Part shown: one piece after another, positions 17,772 through 26,293 of the stretch
How positions within the stretch are numbered: position 1 is the stretch's first letter
Layout: each line of letters opens with the position of its first letter
Assembly (NCBI RefSeq): GCF_013409065.1
Contig: NZ_JACBZP010000001.1
Coordinates: forward strand, 2,862,518-2,926,517
Direction: 5' to 3'
DNA length: 64,000 bases
Origin: Spelaeicoccus albus
GTDB lineage: Bacteria > Actinomycetota > Actinomycetes > Actinomycetales > Brevibacteriaceae
Program-made: the position numbers and the translations under genes
The notes under the pieces: generated by a model
What the model was told of the DNA's origin: nothing
What the model saw: the letters and a program-made list of their open reading frames with translations, nothing else
Databases searched by the model: none

Positions 17772-19490
17772 CTATCCAGCCCCGGCAACTTGCGACGAGT
17801 CATGATGCGTCACTATTGCGCCGGCCACGTCGGAAGCCTGCTTCAACTTGTCGAAGTAGCTGTTTCTTATCCAGCCGGCAGCGGAGACGACAGTGCCATA
17901 GACGAACGGCGACGACTCGTTACGGTCTCGTCGAAAGTACGGAATTCCATCAAACATTTCAGCTATCCAGGCGCCCGTGTGTATCAGGGAATGATGCGCC
18001 GGACAGAGCAAACACATGTTTGCCAGAGTCGTCGGACCGCCACGTGAGTACCACACCACATGGTGGACATCGCACCAGGTCGGAGGCCTGTCGCAACCCG
18101 GAAAGGCGCATCCGCGGTCGCGCGCCGTGAGAGCTCGGCGCTGGCTGGGTGACGCCAGTCGTACTGATTTGCCCAGGTCGACGATGGCCCCCTTGGCATT
18201 GACGATTACCCGATTGAATACGCCGTCGCACGTAATGCGAGCCGTGCCTCCCGGCGCGAGCGGGCCGAGTTGATCGCAATGTGAGGCCGTCGGGTCGACG
18301 GGGGCGTAACCGGGCCGGCCTTCCGCTAGCGAGCCGTTGCGACGCTTATTGATCGCCGAGATTTGCTCGAGAGTGGTGATCACGGATACTCGAGCTTGGT
18401 GTCGGCCGGGCCGGAGTTTACCGGCACGGCTACCGCAGGCCGGATCGCATCCGGCAGGGTCGGGCCCGGAGCGAAGATCGAACAGCCCCCGTGCGACGGA
18501 TTCCGCTGTCTGCGGTTGTGCCCGGCCCCCGAGCTCGGGTGCCGGAGCGATTCCAAGTGCTCCAGCTGCCGCACGCGCCATCTCGTGCAAGGCGTCGGCG
18601 TTGCGTTGCGCCGGGGACCGCTCGTCACGCGCGATGATGGTGCCGTCCTCGTCACGCTGGTCCGGGCGCGGCGCGGCGAGTGGGTCGAGGCATGCATGAA
18701 GATCCGCCGCAGCGGCGGGGTCGAGCTGCAGGGTGCCGACAGTCATGCCGGTCAGGTCCGTGCCCAGTGTGAAACCACGGCGTTCGTAAGCTTTCGGGTC
18801 GTAATGATCGTCGGTATCCGGGTCGAGACGGCGTAACAGCTGTCGGGCCATCAGATTCAACGTTTGCGGCCGGGTCGTTGGGGCCGACCGGGCGAAGAAC
18901 TTGGCAAGCACGCTCACGGCGAAGGGACGCGCGCCGTCTCCGTCGGTGTCGGTAAGCAAGTGGGTCGGAATCTTCTCCAGCGTGCGGACCGCCGTATCGA
19001 CATGGTCGAGGCGAATTGTGCCGACTGCCAGTTGTTCGCCGAGCTCCGACAACGGGCCGGGCAACGACGGCGTGGTTCCACTGAGTGCGGAGGCCGTTGG
19101 CCGGCCGTAGATCGCTGCTGCGGCGCCGACATCGGCTTTCGCCCGGCCGGGCGAAATGCCGTGCCGGGTCACGAGCAGCTTTGCCGTATCGGCGACGCCG
19201 GTGCGGCCGGCGGGCGCCGCACCGCGCCGGTCTATTTGCGAAACGAAACGAAGATAGGCCGATGCAGCGCGTGAGCGGGCGGAGTCGACGGCGTCGAGCA
19301 CATCGATTAATTGGCGGTCCGTCATGGGGGAGAGGTCCGAGTGCTGAAGCGCTGTCAGGGTGCTGCCGAGCAGGGCAACGAGCTCATCGGAATGCAGACC
19401 GGCCACGAGTTGATCGGCCCCGAATTGATCGGCCCCGAGTTGGGCCCCGGCGTTTGCAGCGTTTGCATGCGATTCGTTCGGCAACGTCAC
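17772..19490 (-). CDS. DUF222 and HNH endonuclease domain protein
   Basis: Actinobacterial protein with an N-terminal DUF222 domain (roughly residues 30-330) and a C-terminal HNH nuclease domain (about 430-530). The nuclease core reads CAFPGCDRPPTWCDVHHVV, with a second metal pair in CLLCPAHHSLIH. This family is multi-copy in many Actinomycetota genomes and often linked to the REP13E12 repeat of mycobacteria; its role is unknown. It is 572 residues from a GTG at 19490, preceded by GAGGGGG. The low-complexity start (GAQLGADQFGADQ) derives from a short tandem DNA repeat. Confidence 0.9.
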   Translation of the reverse strand: MTLPNESHANAANAGAQLGADQFGADQLVAGLHSDELVALLGSTLTALQHSDLSPMTDRQLIDVLDAVDSARSRAASAYLRFVSQIDRRGAAPAGRTGVADTAKLLVTRHGISPGRAKADVGAAAAIYGRPTASALSGTTPSLPGPLSELGEQLAVGTIRLDHVDTAVRTLEKIPTHLLTDTDGDGARPFAVSVLAKFFARSAPTTRPQTLNLMARQLLRRLDPDTDDHYDPKAYERRGFTLGTDLTGMTVGTLQLDPAAAADLHACLDPLAAPRPDQRDEDGTIIARDERSPAQRNADALHEMARAAAGALGIAPAPELGGRAQPQTAESVARGLFDLRSGPDPAGCDPACGSRAGKLRPGRHQARVSVITTLEQISAINKRRNGSLAEGRPGYAPVDPTASHCDQLGPLAPGGTARITCDGVFNRVIVNAKGAIVDLGKSVRLASPSQRRALTARDRGCAFPGCDRPPTWCDVHHVVWYSRGGPTTLANMCLLCPAHHSLIHTGAWIAEMFDGIPYFRRDRNESSPFVYGTVVSAAGWIRNSYFDKLKQASDVAGAIVTHHDSSQVAGAG

Positions 19491-19667
19491 CGAAATCGCC
19501 CCCTCAATCCATTACCTGCATCGTTCCATGCAGCACTGACAACGCGCTCTTTTGGGCTAAAGTTGGGTTAAGAATCGAACACACTTGCCTGAAAATCGGC
19601 GGAAATATTCATTTGGTCGGTATCGTTGTTCATGAGCTACGGCTCATCGATTGAGGAGGACACCATC

Positions 19668-19940
19668 ATGGGGTTCATCGGCTACATCATTCTTGGACTC
19701 ATCGTCGGCGCGATCGTCAAGGCCATCATGCCGGGCCGGGTTGGCGGCGGCTGGTTCACCAGTCTTATTCTCGGCGTGGTCGGGGCTATTCTCGGCGGCT
19801 GGATCTCGGGCCTCTTCGGCGCGGGAAGCAATCATTTCTTTTCCATCGGCACGTGGATCTTCGCCATCATCGGCGGGCTCATCGTGGCCGGCGTCTGGGG
19901 TGCGGTCAAGGGACGCAATCACAAGGCCGTCACGCGGTGA
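19668..19940 (+). CDS. GlsB/YeaQ/YmgE family small membrane protein
   Basis: 90-residue membrane protein with three hydrophobic segments and the glycine-rich family pattern (GYIILGLIVGAIVKAIMPGR, GGWFTSLILGVVGAILGGWI). It is known as a transglycosylase-associated or stress-induced protein family of undefined function. ATG 19668 is chosen because GAGGAGGA lies 7 bases before it. It is divergent from the HNH gene and converges on the DUF3817 gene across a hairpin. Confidence 0.9.
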   Translation: MGFIGYIILGLIVGAIVKAIMPGRVGGGWFTSLILGVVGAILGGWISGLFGAGSNHFFSIGTWIFAIIGGLIVAGVWGAVKGRNHKAVTR

Positions 19941-19948
19941 CGGCCGCT

Positions 19949-19985
19949 GACGTGCGAGCTGCCCGGAGCGGGCGGCCCGCACGTC
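19949..19985. terminator. Bidirectional terminator-like hairpin
   Basis: 17-base arms at 19949-19965 and 19969-19985, paired at 15 of 17 positions, with a 3-base loop (GAG). It lies between the convergent GlsB-like and DUF3817 genes, 8 bases past the first stop. Confidence 0.6.
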
Positions 19986-20023
19986 CGGCGGGGCACACGC
20001 TCATTTGAGCTATGCGACGCCCG

Positions 20024-20485
20024 TTAAGCGAACCACTGGGTCGGCGGACCGAGTGACAACAGCGCGCTGAAGACGACTGCGATCGCAACGACGGCCGTGC
20101 CGACGGCGAGAAGGGGCCGGCGCAATACCCAGGCCTGCACGTGCTCGACCATGCCGCGCGGGCTGTCGCCGCCTGCGGCCAGACGCCATCCGCCGCCGAG
20201 CAGGTCACGCGAGTCGAGGGACTTTTCCATCGGAATGGTGACGTAGGGCAAAATGGCCGTCAGCGCCGTCAAACTGCCGGTCTTGACCGACCAGCGCTGG
20301 TTCACCCAGAGGAAGCAGGTGACGGCGATATAGCACAGAAAGACGAATCCATGGATTCCGCCGCCGATACGCACGCCCAGGTCGGAGGTATTCGTCACGT
20401 ACTTCAAAAACATGCCGATGATCAGAAGAGTCCAGGTGACGGCCTCGGCAAAGGCGACCGACCGGAATAGTGCGCGGGGCGTCAT
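20024..20485 (-). CDS. DUF3817 integral membrane protein
   Basis: 153-residue membrane protein. The start (LFRSVAFAEAVTWTLLIIGM) and the IHGFVFLCYIA helix match the DUF3817 family, whose members are often encoded near guaA or transport genes in actinobacteria. Four hydrophobic segments are visible, the last near the C-terminus (LLAVGTAVVAIAVVFSALL). Function unknown. AAAGG precedes the ATG. Confidence 0.82.
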   Translation of the reverse strand: MTPRALFRSVAFAEAVTWTLLIIGMFLKYVTNTSDLGVRIGGGIHGFVFLCYIAVTCFLWVNQRWSVKTGSLTALTAILPYVTIPMEKSLDSRDLLGGGWRLAAGGDSPRGMVEHVQAWVLRRPLLAVGTAVVAIAVVFSALLSLGPPTQWFA

Positions 20486-20680
20486 AACAGCCTTTGTTTG
20501 GTGGGCAGGCGGATCCGCCCCAGCCTATCGTGATTCGCCGGACGCCGTCTCGTCAGCGGGAAGCCGCACGGATCGGCATGCGGACGTTGACTCCCCGGCG
20601 TCGTCCGAGTAGACACGGAGACAAGGACACAGAAGCGAATCGTCGCGTAGTCGACAAGTCCTTGAGGAGCGAGTTGAACG

Positions 20681-21103
20681 ATGACGGAACCGAACGAGAC
20701 CAACGAATACGTTGCCGAGCCGGATTCGAACCAGCTTCCGGAGGAGGACACGCTGGTGGATCGCGGCCTCGATGACGCTCTCGACGAGGGCGTCTCACCG
20801 CCGGAAAAGCCCTCGGAACCGATGCGCGAGGGATTCACGGCGTCCGAAGAGCGCGAAGGAGAAACGCTTGACGAACGCGTGGAACGGGAACAACCCGACG
20901 ATTGGGCCGATCCGGCATCCGACGACGACTCCGTCGGGGGAGAGGTCGGCGATACGCGAGCCGGCCGCCTCACGGACAACAGTGGAATTGGCGACGAGAC
21001 CGACGACGACGTCATCGCGACGGACGTCGGGATCGACGGTGGCGCGGCAGGGGCAGAAGAAGCGGCGGTGCACGTGGTCAATCCCGACGATGACGCCGAT
21101 TGA
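20681..21103 (+). CDS. DUF5709 acidic protein
   Basis: 140-residue, strongly acidic (Asp/Glu-rich), probably soluble and partly disordered protein. The order of motifs (LPEEDTLVDRGLDDALDEG, SPPEKPSEP, ERVEREQPD, AGRL) matches DUF5709, an actinobacterial family of unknown function. GAGGAGCGAG lies before the ATG. Its stop abuts the stop of the next gene on the other strand with no gap. Confidence 0.85.
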   Translation: MTEPNETNEYVAEPDSNQLPEEDTLVDRGLDDALDEGVSPPEKPSEPMREGFTASEEREGETLDERVEREQPDDWADPASDDDSVGGEVGDTRAGRLTDNSGIGDETDDDVIATDVGIDGGAAGAEEAAVHVVNPDDDAD

Positions 21104-21727
21104 TCAGTCGGCTTTGAAAAAGTTGCGCGGATTCGCCGTGGGCGGTGGCTCGGACTCGAGCCACTTGTGCATTTCGGCGGGATGTCGGCGCTCGAGTTCG
21201 TCCAGGCACGCTTGCCGATAGGACACCACGTACTGGCCGTTGTTCGTGGCTGCTTGGCGTTGCAGCAACGCGTAACTTTCAAACCACGCGCGGCAGAGTT
21301 CGTCGTCGTCGACCCCTGCCAAGATCTTGCCGAACCCCGCCGCGTCGGCTCGATCCGCATCCGGGACGGCAGGCAATCGCATGGGGCGTAATTTGTCGGT
21401 GTATTTCGTCACGATGCCGGTCAGCGCGGGACATGTCAGTACTGCCACAAGGATCACCGGCCACACTAGAGTCCCGCCGAGCCGGCCGCACGCGATCACG
21501 GCAGATGTAAAAATTCCGGTCCGGGCGCCAACACGTGCCGCTCGGCGAATGAGATCGCCGCGGGGGAGTCGTGCGTGGTTCCTCCGGACCACGACGATGA
21601 CGCCGGCCGCGGCGCCGAGCACGAAGAAGACACCGATTTGAATCGTCCACGCAGCAAACGCGAGACCGGCCACCACGCAGGCAAATACGATCCATACTCG
21701 CCACCATGTCCGTGTGTACGCATTCAT
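21104..21727 (-). CDS. Hypothetical membrane protein with a cytosolic C-terminal domain
   Basis: 207 residues from ATG 21727 (MNAYTRTWWRVWIVF). The first half holds about four hydrophobic segments, in two pairs split by the basic linker RRNHARLPRGDLIRR. The second half, from about residue 125, is a soluble helical domain (AGVDDDELCRAWFESYALLQ and YVVSYRQACLDELERRHPAE). The motif DDELCRAWFESYxLL is seen in other actinobacterial hypotheticals, so the gene is probably real, but no function can be given. Confidence 0.7.
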   Translation of the reverse strand: MNAYTRTWWRVWIVFACVVAGLAFAAWTIQIGVFFVLGAAAGVIVVVRRNHARLPRGDLIRRAARVGARTGIFTSAVIACGRLGGTLVWPVILVAVLTCPALTGIVTKYTDKLRPMRLPAVPDADRADAAGFGKILAGVDDDELCRAWFESYALLQRQAATNNGQYVVSYRQACLDELERRHPAEMHKWLESEPPPTANPRNFFKAD

Positions 21728-22155
21728 GGTCAACACCATCGATCAAGCCGTCGGCGCGCTTGGCTCTGATTGCAATGAAGTCCGCCACCGTTCGCGGAGA
21801 TCGGAGGCACATTCTCGGCCTCTCGTTAAAATCATTGTACGACTATCTTCATTGGTCAATACCCGCGGCAGCGGCGATGTATCGGGCGAATTACCGCGTC
21901 GTTGTGGCAACGCGCCAAAGTGGACTTTGCTCAAGCGGCTGGGCAGCGTTCGACCGTGTCAAACCGGATTTGCGCACGTTAAAGGGCGGCAGGCACTGAC
22001 CGGTGAGTGATTCCTCCGATGCAATACGCAGACTGTTTCTGGACGGCCTGCGTATCAAGTTTGTGCGTATTCGTCGCCGGCGACGCGCGCACGCCTGTCC
22101 GACGCGTAAGCGATATTCGAGGTCGTTCCAGCCAAGCGATCAATTGGGGCGCCTC
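21728..22155. other. 428-base gene-poor stretch with a putative minus-strand promoter
   Basis: No convincing gene. Short open frames here lack a Shine-Dalgarno and recognisable sequence. The 21820-21870 part is A+T-richer than its surroundings and contains the promoter listed separately. The rest, up to the nucleotidyltransferase start, shows nothing I can assign. Confidence 0.6.
21831..21859 (-). promoter_or_regulatory. Putative sigma-70 promoter upstream of the membrane protein gene
   Basis: On the minus strand TTGACC (21859-21854), exactly 17 bases, then AATGAT (21836-21831). This would give a leader of about 100 bases before ATG 21727. Confidence 0.35.
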
Positions 22156-22632
22156 ATGGATAATGCTTACGTGAGCGCACGGTTTCGGGCACGCCGACAA
22201 TTGGTCAATCGAGTCGTACGAAATGCTGCTGACTGGGCTGCGGGTGTCCAGGACATTCGCTCAGCGATCGTGGTGGGGTCGTACGCGTACGGACGACCGC
22301 GCATGAGCAGCGATGTCGATTTGGTGTTCCTGACAGATGACGTCGAGAAGCACTTGGAGTCGCTCGACTTCGTATCTGCGATTGTTGCGCCGCGCAGCAC
22401 CCTGGTCCGAAGCGCGCAATGGGGCCCGATGCATGAGCGACGAGTCCGCCAACCCGGCGGCCTCGTGGTCGAGTTCGGAATCACGACGTGCGCGTGGATG
22501 GATCAGCCTGTTGATCCCGGCACCGCTCGTGTCGTCGCCGACGGCTGCAAGATCCTTTACGACCAGGACCTGGTCAGCGCGGCTTTGGTGTCTCTCGGCC
22601 TGGTTGCGGAGCGCTGGACGCCAGTGTCGTGA
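22156..22632 (+). CDS. Stand-alone nucleotidyltransferase-fold protein
   Basis: 158 residues from ATG 22156. The polymerase-beta-like nucleotidyltransferase signature is clear: IVVGSYAYGRPRMSSDVDLV, with the metal-binding Asp pair in SDVDLVF and a third acidic residue likely in VVEFGI. No HEPN partner, substrate-binding extension or antibiotic adenylyltransferase helper domain is visible. The gene stands alone, with long untranslated stretches on both sides and a codon pattern less regular than its neighbours, which hints at an accessory origin. An aminoglycoside-type or toxin-type role cannot be decided. An upstream in-frame extension to 22003 is arginine-rich and unlikely. Confidence 0.75.
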   Translation: MDNAYVSARFRARRQLVNRVVRNAADWAAGVQDIRSAIVVGSYAYGRPRMSSDVDLVFLTDDVEKHLESLDFVSAIVAPRSTLVRSAQWGPMHERRVRQPGGLVVEFGITTCAWMDQPVDPGTARVVADGCKILYDQDLVSAALVSLGLVAERWTPVS

Positions 22633-22793
22633 GCTGCCGTATGGACGCGCTAATTGAGCTCGCTCGACAGAGCCGCCTGAGCTGGTGGTGAAGAGTGGCG
22701 TCGGCCGATGACTGCGTTACTTGACATAATGTACCTTATCGGACTTGTTTAATGGTCAGTGAGCGTACCGGTCCGAGCGGCCGTCACGGACCG

Positions 22794-23405
22794 TCATTGC
22801 ACGCCGCGGGCGGTGAGCGCGTCACCGAGTTCGTCCGCATGCTTCAACGCCATCACGAGGAACGGGACGACAAAGGTGCGCAGATTACCGCGCGCACCCC
22901 GTGCCCGTTGGGCCTCGCGTACGTCGCGAGCGAGCCGTGCCAACACCGGAACAGTGCTCAGCGTCACCGTGAGCAAGAGAGCCACTCGTTGCGGGTCGAC
23001 GCGCAACAGTTCCAGCGGCTTCAGGCCGCGTTCGACGGCATCGAGCAGCGCCGTGACGCGCGTGGTGAGTACCAACAGCCCGGTGAGCACGATCGCTGCC
23101 GCGACCCGTGTGGTGTTGGCGAACGCCGATTCGGCCCCAAGGAAAATCAGCTGACCGGTGACGGTAATCAGGATGATCCAGCGGATGCCGAATACCTGAG
23201 AACCGAGTTCTCGCATCCCGAGCATGCCGTCGTGAAGCCCGGCCACGGCGTATGCCAGGACGCCCGCGACCGTCGCCGCTGCGGCTGCCCACCAGGTGGA
23301 CGGCAAAAGCGAGACGGCCAAGACGGCGGCCAGCACGACCAGCGCCTTCGGTCCCGCGGGGGTGCGATGCAACAGCCCGTCTCCGGGCCGATAGAGCGTC
23401 AGCAT
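22794..23405 (-). CDS. bioN: Biotin ECF transporter T component BioN (EcfT)
   Basis: Transmembrane energy-coupling protein of the BioMNY biotin transporter, 203 residues with four to five membrane helices. The cytosolic coupling motif of EcfT proteins is visible as REAQRARGARG, with a second Ala-Arg-Gly near the C-terminus (DALTARG). It is the last gene of the minus-strand operon bioY-ligase-thiolase-bioM-bioN and overlaps bioM by 7 bases. Confidence 0.9.
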   Translation of the reverse strand: MLTLYRPGDGLLHRTPAGPKALVVLAAVLAVSLLPSTWWAAAAATVAGVLAYAVAGLHDGMLGMRELGSQVFGIRWIILITVTGQLIFLGAESAFANTTRVAAAIVLTGLLVLTTRVTALLDAVERGLKPLELLRVDPQRVALLLTVTLSTVPVLARLARDVREAQRARGARGNLRTFVVPFLVMALKHADELGDALTARGVQ

Positions 23406-24091
23406 TCGAGCATCGCCTCGTATTCGGCCAGAATGCGGGATGTCTCGCCCACCGCCCGCACCCGACCGTCGCCGAACAAGACGGCCGAATCGCAGCGGGC
23501 GGCGAGAGCGAGATCGTGAGTCACGAGCACCAGACGATGCCCGGCGCTTTCGAACAGATGGTCGGCCACGCGGCGCGCGTTGCGTGCATCCAAATATGCG
23601 GTTGGTTCGTCAGCGATGACCAGGTCCGGCCGGCGGACGAAGGCGCCGCACAGTGCGAGGAGCTGCTTCTGACCGCCCGATAAATCGTGGGAGGGCCGCT
23701 CGGCCAGAGCGCCGAGCCCGAAGCGGTCGAGGGCGGCGTCGACTCTCTCCGTGATTTCGTCCCGGCCGAGCCGCTCCGCGCGCAGCGAGAACGCGACATC
23801 TTCGGCGACGGTCGGCATGACGATCTGGGCGTCCGGGTTGCTGAACACCAAGGCAATGCGTCGACGCAGCACGCGGGCATGCTTGGCCGGGTCGAATCTC
23901 AAGATACTCAGGTCGCCGCTGGTCCGGGCGATCAATCCGCCGAGTAGTCGGGCGAAGGTGGACTTGCCGGAGCCGTTCTCCCCGATGACCGCCACCGTGC
24001 GCGTGTCCAGATCGAGCGAGACGTCGTGTAATACGTCCACCTCCCCCAGACGCACCCCGACGGAGTCGAGGTGGATGGCCGCCGCGCTCAT
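23399..24091 (-). CDS. bioM: Biotin ECF transporter ATPase BioM
   Basis: ABC ATPase of the biotin ECF transporter, 230 residues. Motifs in order: Walker A GENGSGKST, the ECF-type Q-loop VFSNPDAQIVMPTV, signature LSGGQKQ, Walker B LVIADEPTAYLD, and switch His in LVTHD. The DAQIV element after the Q-loop is typical of the EcfA/CbiO/BioM group. ATG 24091 overlaps the thiolase stop as ATGA. An open frame further upstream is arginine-rich and is rejected. Confidence 0.93.
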   Translation of the reverse strand: MSAAAIHLDSVGVRLGEVDVLHDVSLDLDTRTVAVIGENGSGKSTFARLLGGLIARTSGDLSILRFDPAKHARVLRRRIALVFSNPDAQIVMPTVAEDVAFSLRAERLGRDEITERVDAALDRFGLGALAERPSHDLSGGQKQLLALCGAFVRRPDLVIADEPTAYLDARNARRVADHLFESAGHRLVLVTHDLALAARCDSAVLFGDGRVRAVGETSRILAEYEAMLEC

Positions 24092-25212
24092 CGGACGACC
24101 TCCAGCACGGCGGCGACGCCCATGCCGCCGCCGACCGATGCGGCGGCGACGCCGAGTGTCCCGGCCGGCGATCCGGTACGCACGAGGCGGCTGAAGAGCC
24201 GCACAAGGGCAATCGCTCCGCTGGCGCCCCAGGGATGCCCGATCGCCAGTGCGCCGCCGTCCGCGCAAATCCGCCGATCATCGTCGGCCAGACCAAGCCG
24301 GTCGAGCACGGCAAGACTCTGCGCCGCGAACGCCTCGACGATTTCGAACGCGCTCACATCCGCCGTCTCTACGCCGGCGCGTCGAAGAACGGTCCGTACG
24401 GCGTGGGCGGCCCCGATACCCGGAAAGGCAGGATCGCAGCCGATTGTGGCGCAAGCCCGTACCGCAAGTCCCGGCGTTGAGCCCGCTCGGGCGAGAACCA
24501 GCGCTGCGGCGCCGTCCCCGAACCGTGTGGCGGTTCCCGCCGTGAGAGTGCCGCCCGGGAAGATCGCCGGCAGCCGCAGCAGCAGCGGTTCGGCGCCACC
24601 GATCGCTTCATCACGGTCGAGCCCGGCCACCGGCACCAGCTCGTCGTTGAACCGACCTGCCTCGGCTGCCGCGCGTGCGCGCGCATGGCTGCGACCGGCG
24701 TGCCTGTCCTGGCGCGAGCGCGAAATGCGGTCACGCCCGGCAAGATCCTCGGCCGCTCGCACCATGTCCGGGTCCGCGAATCCGTCCGGGGCAAACGGCG
24801 CCCGGCTGTACGGGAGTCCGTTCATCGAACGCACCGGCGCGGTGGACGCACTCTCGACGCCGCCGGCTACGCGCACGCTGTCGGTATCAATGCGGGCCGC
24901 GGCGACCGCATCGATCACCGCGGCGAGCCCGCTACCGCACTGCCGGTCAACGGTGCCGCCCGGGACCTCCGCCCCCAACCCGGAGGCAAGTGCGGCAATG
25001 CGCCCGGGGTTTCCGCCCGGGCCCATGCAATTGCCCAGTTGGACGTCGGCCACGGCCGGCAGCGGACCGGTTGCAATCTCGGCGTCGGCCAAGGCGGCAC
25101 GGATAGCCGGGGCGGCGAGTTCTTCCACGCGCAAGCGGGCAAGCGCTCGGCCGCGTATGCCGATTGGTGTACGCCTGGCGGCGATGATGACCGGGTCGTG
25201 GTCAAACGGCAA
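24088..25212 (-). CDS. Thiolase-family protein of the biotin operon (YhfS-like position)
   Basis: 374-residue thiolase-fold protein. The nucleophilic Cys is present (C92 in DRQCGSGL) and so is the His of the GHP loop (H326 in ALAIGHPWGASG). Two other catalytic loops are altered: NEAF reads VEAF (residues 292-295), and the second catalytic Cys is serine (S359 in ASVGGGMG). Ordinary Claisen condensation or thiolysis may therefore be impaired or changed. In Bacillus subtilis the thiolase YhfS is encoded with the ligase YhfT and the BioY homolog YhfU under BirA control; this gene occupies the matching place. It overlaps the ligase by 11 bases and bioM by 4. A role in making or salvaging a pimeloyl-type biotin precursor is inference. 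Confidence 0.85.
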   Translation of the reverse strand: MPFDHDPVIIAARRTPIGIRGRALARLRVEELAAPAIRAALADAEIATGPLPAVADVQLGNCMGPGGNPGRIAALASGLGAEVPGGTVDRQCGSGLAAVIDAVAAARIDTDSVRVAGGVESASTAPVRSMNGLPYSRAPFAPDGFADPDMVRAAEDLAGRDRISRSRQDRHAGRSHARARAAAEAGRFNDELVPVAGLDRDEAIGGAEPLLLRLPAIFPGGTLTAGTATRFGDGAAALVLARAGSTPGLAVRACATIGCDPAFPGIGAAHAVRTVLRRAGVETADVSAFEIVEAFAAQSLAVLDRLGLADDDRRICADGGALAIGHPWGASGAIALVRLFSRLVRTGSPAGTLGVAAASVGGGMGVAAVLEVVR

Positions 25213-26293
25213 GCCGAGTCACCTCTCCGGCCAGTACGCAGCGGACGGCCTCGGCTCGAGCCGGCTTGCCCGACCCCGTGCGGGGAAGCACGCCCGTGAA
25301 CCATTGCCGCGGCCGGTGCGCGGGCGCCAGGTGGACGCCGACCGTGGCGCGGATGGCCTCGGACGCGTCTCCTTCCAGCTCAACGAAAGCCGCGACCAGC
25401 GAGCCCACGAGTCCGTTCGGCAACCCGAACACGATGGCATCGCGGACGCCGGGTATCGAGCGCAACACAGCCTCAACCTCGTCCGGCACGATCGTCGCCG
25501 AGGCGCTCAAAATGGCGTCGTCCGCCCGTCCGAGTAGGCGCATCCCGCCGTTGACGGGCTCCACGCGATCGCCGACCGTCGCCCATGCACCGTCCCGACG
25601 GAGTGGACCGGGCGCGCCGGCATACCCGGTTGCGACGAAGGGCGAACGCACCCACAACTCCCCCGCTCGCCTACTCAGTTCGACCCCCGGAAACGGCCTC
25701 AAACCGTTTCCGTCGTCAACGGCGACAAACGACAGCTCGGCCGCACCGTAATAGGCCCGCACGTCGATTCCGCTCGCCTCGGCCCGCCGGCGAAGCGCCG
25801 GATCGAGCCTGGACCCGCCGATCAACGCAGTGTGCAAGTGCGGGAGCGCACCCGAGTCGAGCACGGCACGCAGCGACTGTGGCGTGCCGTGCAAGCACGT
25901 CGCATCGGTTTGCCGGTCGGTACCGAGAATTGGGTGCGGGCCGCCTGCGAGCGCGTGCGCCATCGAGAACAACGTCAGCGAGGAGACGGGCGGAACCGGG
26001 AGTGCCACGGAGTCGGTGGGCCCGGCATTCAGTAGTGTGGCGACAGCGTCGAACGACTCGGCCCACGACCGTGCACTGCGCAGCACGACGCGCGGCGAAC
26101 CACTGCTCCCGGAGGTCAGGGTCGCCCAGGCGATGTCTTCGGTCACATCCGCGGAAACTGCTGCGGCGACCACGGCATCCCGTTGGGTACGGGACCAGCG
26201 GGGATCCGTGACAAGCGGAACGTCTCCGGACGCACGCACCACGCGGAGACGATCGAGCAGACCGTCCGGGGCGCCGCTCAACGGGACGATCAC
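25202..26293 (-). CDS. Compact AMP-forming acyl-CoA ligase of the biotin operon (YhfT-like position)
   Basis: ANL-superfamily adenylate-forming enzyme of 363 residues from a GTG at 26293. Motifs visible: the P-loop TSGSSGSPR (about 60-68), YYGAAELSFVA, the adenylate-binding GDRVE, hinge GRADDAIL, and the catalytic C-terminal lysine in PRTGSGKPAR. Only about 60 residues precede the P-loop instead of the usual 150 or more, so much of the first N-terminal subdomain is missing, somewhat as in short MenE-like ligases. The start overlaps the bioY stop as GTGA. It probably activates a carboxylic acid for the adjacent thiolase; a longer upstream frame is only the bioY shadow. Confidence 0.85.
   Translation of the reverse strand: MIVPLSGAPDGLLDRLRVVRASGDVPLVTDPRWSRTQRDAVVAAAVSADVTEDIAWATLTSGSSGSPRVVLRSARSWAESFDAVATLLNAGPTDSVALPVPPVSSLTLFSMAHALAGGPHPILGTDRQTDATCLHGTPQSLRAVLDSGALPHLHTALIGGSRLDPALRRRAEASGIDVRAYYGAAELSFVAVDDGNGLRPFPGVELSRRAGELWVRSPFVATGYAGAPGPLRRDGAWATVGDRVEPVNGGMRLLGRADDAILSASATIVPDEVEAVLRSIPGVRDAIVFGLPNGLVGSLVAAFVELEGDASEAIRATVGVHLAPAHRPRQWFTGVLPRTGSGKPARAEAVRCVLAGEVTRLAV

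Noticed and set aside
19414-19450. Short tandem repeat in the HNH gene start (GATCGGCCCCGA units)
   Set aside because: It is a coding microsatellite of about three in-frame units; no sign of a larger repeat or CRISPR spacing.
24071-25537. 488-codon plus-strand open frame opposite the thiolase and ligase
   Set aside because: It is Ala/Ser/Arg/Pro-rich and antisense to clear catalytic motifs.
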